NCBI GenBank assembly: GCA_003153055.1
Contig: PMBV01000181.1
Span: 1-27,495 of the forward strand
From: Myxococcales bacterium
GTDB lineage: Bacteria; Myxococcota; Myxococcia; Myxococcales; Myxococcaceae
DNA: 27,495 nucleotides
Reading direction: 5' to 3'
Under the pieces are notes generated by a model that worked only from the letters and a program-made list of their open reading frames with translations, ran no database searches and was not told the origin of the DNA. Shown here in pieces: positions 23,916 through 27,495 of the stretch (position 1 is its first letter; each line of letters opens with the position of its first letter). A program made the translations under genes and the position numbers.

Positions 23916-24578
23916 TCAGAACTGGCCAGTCGCGACCAACCCGACCGAGGAGGCGCCGAAGGTCGGCACCAACCGAAGCGTCGACCTCCGAGCCATCGCG
24001 TCGTTGTGCTGGTCGATGAGCCGGCGGAGCTCCCAGTGGTTGAGGACGTCGGGGCTCGCGGCCAGCCCGAAGACGGCGAGAATCCCCGCCACGGCGGCGC
24101 CTCCGGCCATGAGCGCCCCCGCGACGGCTTGGTGCAGCACATTGGTCGGTTGGCAGTACTCGTTGTAGTATTTCATGTCGGTGTTGCAGGGGCCCGACAC
24201 CAGGTTGGGCGCGGTGACGCGGGCGATGACCCCGGCCGTCTCCAGCACCACCAGCACAGCCCCCGCGGTGATGAAGAGCACCTTCCTCTTGGTGATGGCC
24301 GCGTCGCTGCGCTCGAGCAAATCGGCCCTGCCAATGGTTTGGAACAGCTCCCGGGTCGTCGCTTCTCGGGTGCCAATGAGAATCCGGTAGTCATCCGTGA
24401 GCGTGACCTCGTCTTCGTAGATGACCTCGGCCTTGGCGCTGGGCGGGGGCGTCGGGGCCGCCGGCGTCGCCGTCTCGGCCTCGGCTGGCGAGGTCCACGA
24501 CAGCCCATCAGCGTCCTCGACCTGGGCGTGGGCGGAGACAGCCAGCACGGCGGTGAAGAAGGCAATCATGTGTCTCAT
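23916..24578 (-). CDS. Hypothetical protein with signal peptide and two membrane segments
   Basis: A 220-residue protein. It begins MRHMIAFFTAVLAVSAHAQ, a cleavable signal peptide. A Pro/Ala-rich stretch (TATPAAPTPPPSAKAE) follows, then a soluble part with YRILIGTREATTRELFQTIG. Two hydrophobic helices occur, ITAGAVLVVLETAGVIARV (about 100-118) and AVAGALMAGGAAVAGILAVFG (about 148-168). Between them are two cysteines (SGPCNTDMKYYNEYCQ) that may form a periplasmic disulphide. The start is uncertain: ATGs at 24578 and 24569 are both possible and neither has a strong ribosome-binding site. It converges with the membrane-protein gene at 23869. No family recognised. Confidence 0.72.
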   Translation of the reverse strand: MRHMIAFFTAVLAVSAHAQVEDADGLSWTSPAEAETATPAAPTPPPSAKAEVIYEDEVTLTDDYRILIGTREATTRELFQTIGRADLLERSDAAITKRKVLFITAGAVLVVLETAGVIARVTAPNLVSGPCNTDMKYYNEYCQPTNVLHQAVAGALMAGGAAVAGILAVFGLAASPDVLNHWELRRLIDQHNDAMARRSTLRLVPTFGASSVGLVATGQF

Positions 24579-24793
24579 GGGGCGAGAAGTGCACGCCACG
24601 GGTAGCCCCGAAGTCAAGATGCAATCGACCGTGGGCTCGTTTGTCATGACCTCAACCGAGGCGAGGGGTTCCCCTCGGAGCTGGTGGTGTCGGCCTTCCG
24701 CCCGAAGGATTGCTGAACGGCCCTATGACGCGGCCCTGCGACGGAGGGCGCTTGGCCCCTGCCGCCGCGGGACAACGATGGTAAGGGGCGGCC

Positions 24794-25441
24794 GTGCCGA
24801 GTACCTGGGATCCCAAATCACCCTCCCCTTCACAGGCGCTCCGACGCCTGGTGGAGGGGAATCGCCGGTTCCTCGAAAAGGGCGCCGCCCTGGGCACTCG
24901 GGTGTTCCGGGCCGAGCTGGCCGATGAGGATCAACGGCCCTTCGCCATCATCTTGGGCTGCTCTGACTCGCGGACGCCGGTGGAGATTCTCTTCGACGAG
25001 GGCTTCGGCGACCTCTTCGTGGTGCGCATCGCCGGCAACGTCGTGGCGCCCTCGGTCGTCGGGTCCATCGAGTTCGCCGCCGCGCAGTATGGAACCCGGC
25101 TGGTCGTCGTGCTGGGGCACACCCGCTGCGGCGCGATCGCTGCCACGGTGAAGGCGCTCCAGTCTGGCGACGGGCCCGAGTCGAAGAACATTCGCGCCAT
25201 CACCGATCGCATCGCCCCCCATGTCGAGGGGCTGGTTCGCACCGCTGGGCCAACGGCGGGCCCCGGCCTTCTCCGGGAGACCATGCGGGTCAACGTGCGC
25301 GCGTCGGTCGACCACCTGCGCCACGGCTCGAGGCTCCTCGAGGAGCTCGTGCTGGCCGGCCGGCTCGCCGTCGTGGGCGCCGAGTACGAGCTCGAAACGG
25401 GGCGGGTGCATTTCCTCGACGCCCTGCCGGCCGAGCCCTGA
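24794..25441 (+). CDS. Beta-class carbonic anhydrase
   Basis: A 215-residue zinc enzyme interconverting CO2 and bicarbonate. The zinc ligands and catalytic dyad are all visible: Cys56, Asp58 and Arg60 in GCSDSR, then His109 and Cys112 in LGHTRCGA. The fold-defining stretches DLFVVRIAGNVV and SIEFAAAQYGTRLVVVLGH are standard, and the C-terminal VVGAEYELETGRVHFLD matches the family. It starts at GTG 24794 with AAGGGG about 6 bases upstream. It lacks a signal peptide, so it is cytosolic, supplying bicarbonate for carboxylations or pH balance. It stands alone between a divergent gene and the convergent lipoprotein cluster. Confidence 0.96.
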   Translation: MPSTWDPKSPSPSQALRRLVEGNRRFLEKGAALGTRVFRAELADEDQRPFAIILGCSDSRTPVEILFDEGFGDLFVVRIAGNVVAPSVVGSIEFAAAQYGTRLVVVLGHTRCGAIAATVKALQSGDGPESKNIRAITDRIAPHVEGLVRTAGPTAGPGLLRETMRVNVRASVDHLRHGSRLLEELVLAGRLAVVGAEYELETGRVHFLDALPAEP

Positions 25442-25493
25442 GCAGGCTTCAGCCGTTCCCCGACCGCCGCGGCCACCCGTACCGAAGCCGCGT

Positions 25494-25667
25494 CTACCGG
25501 CGCTCCTCGTGCTCCTCGTGTTCACGCTCGTGGTGCTCACGCCGCTCCTCACGCCGCTCGCCCCGCTCGGCTGGCTCATAGCGTTGACGATGCCACCAGC
25601 AGGCCTGGAGACTCCCCACTGCGAGCGTCAACGCGAGCAGTCTCCCCAATCGGTTCGAGGTCTTCAC
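25494..25667 (-). CDS. Small lipoprotein with Glu/Arg/His-rich tail
   Basis: A 57-residue product beginning MKTSNRLGRLLALTLAVGSL and continuing QAC, a lipoprotein signal with a weak lipobox. The mature tail WWHRQRYEPAERGE is followed by repeats of Glu, Arg and His (such as REHHEREHEEHEERR), encoded by a repetitive DNA stretch at about 25497-25560. Its GTG start overlaps the stop of the BON-domain gene (GTGA), and the AGGAG needed for it sits within that gene's last codons. The coupling argues that it is a real gene. The tail suggests metal or polyanion contact or simple charge, with no evidence for either. No family recognised. Confidence 0.65.
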   Translation of the reverse strand: MKTSNRLGRLLALTLAVGSLQACWWHRQRYEPAERGERREERREHHEREHEEHEERR

Positions 25668-26002
25668 GAGGTCTCCTTCGTGTCGAGGCGGAGCACGCTC
25701 TTCACCGAACGCACACCCTTCATGGCCTTGATTTTCGCCACCAGACGGCCCTCGGTGTCTCGGCTGTTCACCCTGCCCCTGAGCAACACCTCGCCCTGAG
25801 TGGTGCTGACCTCGATCTGAAACAAATGGGCATCGGCATCGCCGACGATCATCGCGTGCACCGAGGCAGTGGTGGTGGCGTCGTCCAAGTACTCCCCGGT
25901 GGTCTCGGACTTCGCCGAGGCCCCTTCGGTACGGGTGGCGGCGCAGCCCGACGCGACCACGGCCAGGGCGAGGAAAATGGCTGACATGAGCTGCTTCTTC
26001 AT
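25664..26002 (-). CDS. BON-domain lipoprotein (OsmY-like)
   Basis: A 112-residue protein. The signal MKKQLMSAIFLALAVVASGC has a clear lipobox (VASGC) and puts it in the periplasm, anchored by lipid. One BON domain (about residues 38-108) follows: DDATTTASVHAMIVGDADAH, then EVSTTQGEVLLRGRVNSRD and KAMKGVRSVKSVLRLD. This matches the pattern of OsmY and other envelope-stress proteins, which bind phospholipid or other envelope surfaces. GGAGC lies about 7 bases before the ATG at 26002. It lies 71 bases after a lipoprotein gene and overlaps the next small one, so the three are probably an envelope-stress operon. Confidence 0.9.
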   Translation of the reverse strand: MKKQLMSAIFLALAVVASGCAATRTEGASAKSETTGEYLDDATTTASVHAMIVGDADAHLFQIEVSTTQGEVLLRGRVNSRDTEGRLVAKIKAMKGVRSVKSVLRLDTKETS

Positions 26003-26073
26003 AGGGTGCTCCAAGGGGGGAGTGGGACGAACGACGGGGATGAAGCCGAATTCAGGTACTTCGAGAGTGCGCG

Positions 26074-26427
26074 TCATTGCCACCCGTCCACGCGCGCGTT
26101 GGCGACGACGGAGCGCTTCACCATCACCGCCGCCAGCCTGGCCTCGGCCGCGACCCTCAGCTCGCGCTCCACGGCGAGCTGCGCCACGGCCAACGCCAAC
26201 TCGCGAACCTGGCCGCGCGCCACCTGGAAGACCAGCGAAGTGCCATCGGGGACACAGCGGTCTTGCACCAGTGCTGAACGCGCCCCATCGGTCGTCACCG
26301 GGGCCGAGATGCTCGAGCGGCCGACCTCCCGCGCGACACCACCCCAGGCCTCGATGGTCGGTGTGGCCGAGACACAGCCAGCGCCCAAGCCGGCGATGGC
26401 GACGAGTTGTTGGAGTTGGTGTTTCAT
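26074..26427 (-). CDS. Hypothetical lipoprotein upstream of the BON gene
   Basis: A 117-residue product. MKHQLQQLVAIAGLGAGCVS is a lipoprotein-type signal with the LGAGC pattern. The mature protein has one additional cysteine (DRCVPDGTS) and a helical, Ala-rich second half (VRELALAVAQLAVERELRVA). The ATG at 26427 is chosen because the signal begins there; a stronger GGAG-type context exists before in-frame ATGs at 26463 and 26472, so the start is uncertain. It probably shares a transcript with the BON-domain gene. No family recognised. Confidence 0.7.
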   Translation of the reverse strand: MKHQLQQLVAIAGLGAGCVSATPTIEAWGGVAREVGRSSISAPVTTDGARSALVQDRCVPDGTSLVFQVARGQVRELALAVAQLAVERELRVAAEARLAAVMVKRSVVANARVDGWQ

Positions 26428-26672
26428 GAGGGCTCGATTCGGGGGACTGCGAGAGAGGTTCATGCGCTCCACGGCCCTCCAGGCGAGGTGAATGCCAGCG
26501 CAGCCAGCGGGGCTCGAGGAACCGCTGCGCCTGACTCTCCATGCAGCATGAAGTGAGCCAGCCGGCCTCTTCCCCAGAATGCTCGCGAATCACCCCGATG
26601 GGGCCACGGCGTCACGCCTGGAATCGGAGACCTGTGACGCGCAGGGTCACTCGAAACGGCGAGACCTCGCCA

Positions 26673-27461
26673 TCAGATTGATGAAACGGGCCGCAGCGGG
26701 CCCTGCTCCAACCGGCCCATCAGCCGCAACAGCCCGTCGAGAATCGTATAGGGGTGCGGCGGACAGCCGGGAATGTACAGGTCCACCGGCAAGAGCTCAG
26801 CCGCTCCGCCGACCTGCTCCGGGTGGCCGAGGTACGGCCCACCTGAGATGGCGCAGGCGCCGACAGCGATGACCACCTTGGGGGCCGGCACCGCGTCGTA
26901 CGTCTTCTTCAGCGCCAGGGCCATGTTCCGCGTCACGGGCCCGGTGATGAGCACGCCATCTGCGTGCCGGGGTGAAGCCACCATCTGAATGCCGAAGCGC
27001 GCCAGGTCGAACACCAGCGTGCCGAGGACGTTGACGTCGGCTTCACAGCCGTTGCACCCGCCCGCGCTCACCTGCCGCAACTTGAGCGACCTCCCGAACA
27101 GCCGCTTGAGCGACGACTCCAGGGCCGCTTCCTTCTGCTCCAGCTGGCCCGAGAAGACGAGCTCGTCGCGCTGCTTCGCCGCCAGCCGGTAGTCACTCGA
27201 GAAGCTCACGGCGCCGGTGGGGCAGGCCTCCGCGCAATCGGTACAGAACAGACACCGGCCCAGGTCGACCCGGGCTGGCCCCTGCCCCAGCGCGATGGCC
27301 CCGGTCGGGCACGCGTCGACGCACACCCGGCACCCCTCGGGGCACTTGGCCTGGTCGATGAGCGGCGGACCACGGAAGCGATCCGGCAGGCTCGGGGCCT
27401 CCTTCGGGTAGCGACCCGTCCGGTGACCTTGTCGCAGGCGGGTGAAGAGGAGATCGAACAT
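26673..27461 (-). CDS. Ferredoxin-fused small subunit of a HycG/HyfI-type hydrogenase or related complex
   Basis: A 262-residue fusion of two iron-sulfur modules. Residues 35-85 are a two-[4Fe-4S] ferredoxin: Cys40, 44, 47, 51 and Cys70, 73, 76, 80, each cluster ending CPTGA. The first has one extra residue between its first two cysteines. Residues about 130-245 are the NuoB/HycG-like subunit, with cluster ligands Cys136 and Cys139 (GGCNGCEAD), Cys203 (VGACAISGG) and Cys233 (PGCPPHP). The CNGC pattern resembles group 4 [NiFe]-hydrogenase small subunits (HycG, HyfI, EchC) rather than NuoB. In formate hydrogenlyase, HyfH and HyfI are separate proteins, so here they are joined. The upstream gene ends about 8 bases before this start and lies outside the window; the large subunit is not visible. 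This is the last gene of its operon. Confidence 0.88.
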   Translation of the reverse strand: MFDLLFTRLRQGHRTGRYPKEAPSLPDRFRGPPLIDQAKCPEGCRVCVDACPTGAIALGQGPARVDLGRCLFCTDCAEACPTGAVSFSSDYRLAAKQRDELVFSGQLEQKEAALESSLKRLFGRSLKLRQVSAGGCNGCEADVNVLGTLVFDLARFGIQMVASPRHADGVLITGPVTRNMALALKKTYDAVPAPKVVIAVGACAISGGPYLGHPEQVGGAAELLPVDLYIPGCPPHPYTILDGLLRLMGRLEQGPLRPVSSI

Positions 27462-27469
27462 GGGCGCCT

Positions 27470-27495
27470 CTACAGGTCGTGTCCGCAGTAGGACA
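27470..27495 (-). CDS. Possible 3' end of an upstream gene (partial)
   Basis: A minus-strand frame ending SYCGHDL and TAG stops 8 bases before the hydrogenase-type gene. This spacing suits an operon partner. Only a few residues are inside the window, so the product cannot be named; in this kind of cluster it could be a catalytic or membrane subunit. Confidence 0.3.

Noticed and set aside
24662..24677. A 7-bp inverted repeat in the divergent gap before the carbonic anhydrase gene
   Set aside because: The loop is only two bases, there is no T run, and such GC-rich repeats are expected by chance here.

Overview
The window is GC-rich and gene-dense. Predicted lipoproteins are numerous, GTG starts are common, and an NtrC-type response regulator sits beside a sigma-54-like promoter. 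This suits a soil-type deltaproteobacterium, most likely Myxococcota; that is inferred from style and protein resemblance, not from a marker gene.

Layout. 1-2632 holds ordinary single genes: a CoA-type Nudix hydrolase, a glutathione S-transferase, a SAM methyltransferase and a tiny lipoprotein. 2633-4953 is a gene-poor, partly AT-richer stretch with a solitary AbiEi-type antitoxin and what looks like a broken membrane-protein gene. 4954-18697 (minus strand) is the centre of interest, a sugar-uptake locus read from high to low coordinates: NtrC-like regulator, then a sigma-54-type promoter, then xylF (xylose-type binding protein), a LamB-family porin, an unknown lipoprotein, xylG, xylH, a glucose PTS permease EIICB fused to a histidine kinase, an EIIA-HPr-EI fusion, and a second EIICB whose EIIB domain has lost its phosphorylated cysteine. 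18827-21753 (minus) has a small Fis-like protein and a three-gene set of unknown, helix-rich, mostly lipoprotein products. 21989-25441 holds a polytopic membrane protein, a small secreted or membrane protein and a beta-carbonic anhydrase. 25494-26427 (minus) is a short cluster of envelope lipoproteins including a BON-domain protein. 26673-27461 (minus) encodes a ferredoxin-fused small subunit of a group 4 (HycG/HyfI-like) hydrogenase or related complex, the last gene of an operon running off the window.

How it fits together. In the sugar locus the porin would admit sugar to the periplasm, XylFGH would import a pentose-like sugar with ATP, and the PTS proteins would import and phosphorylate glucose-like sugars with PEP. 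The permease-kinase fusion could read PTS flux or phosphorylation state and pass phosphate to the adjacent NtrC-like regulator, which would fire the sigma-54 promoter upstream of xylF. The individual domains and the promoter match are visible in the sequence; the signalling circuit is inference. It resembles in logic, not in sequence family, the CbrA/CbrB system, where a transporter-kinase fusion pairs with an NtrC-type regulator.
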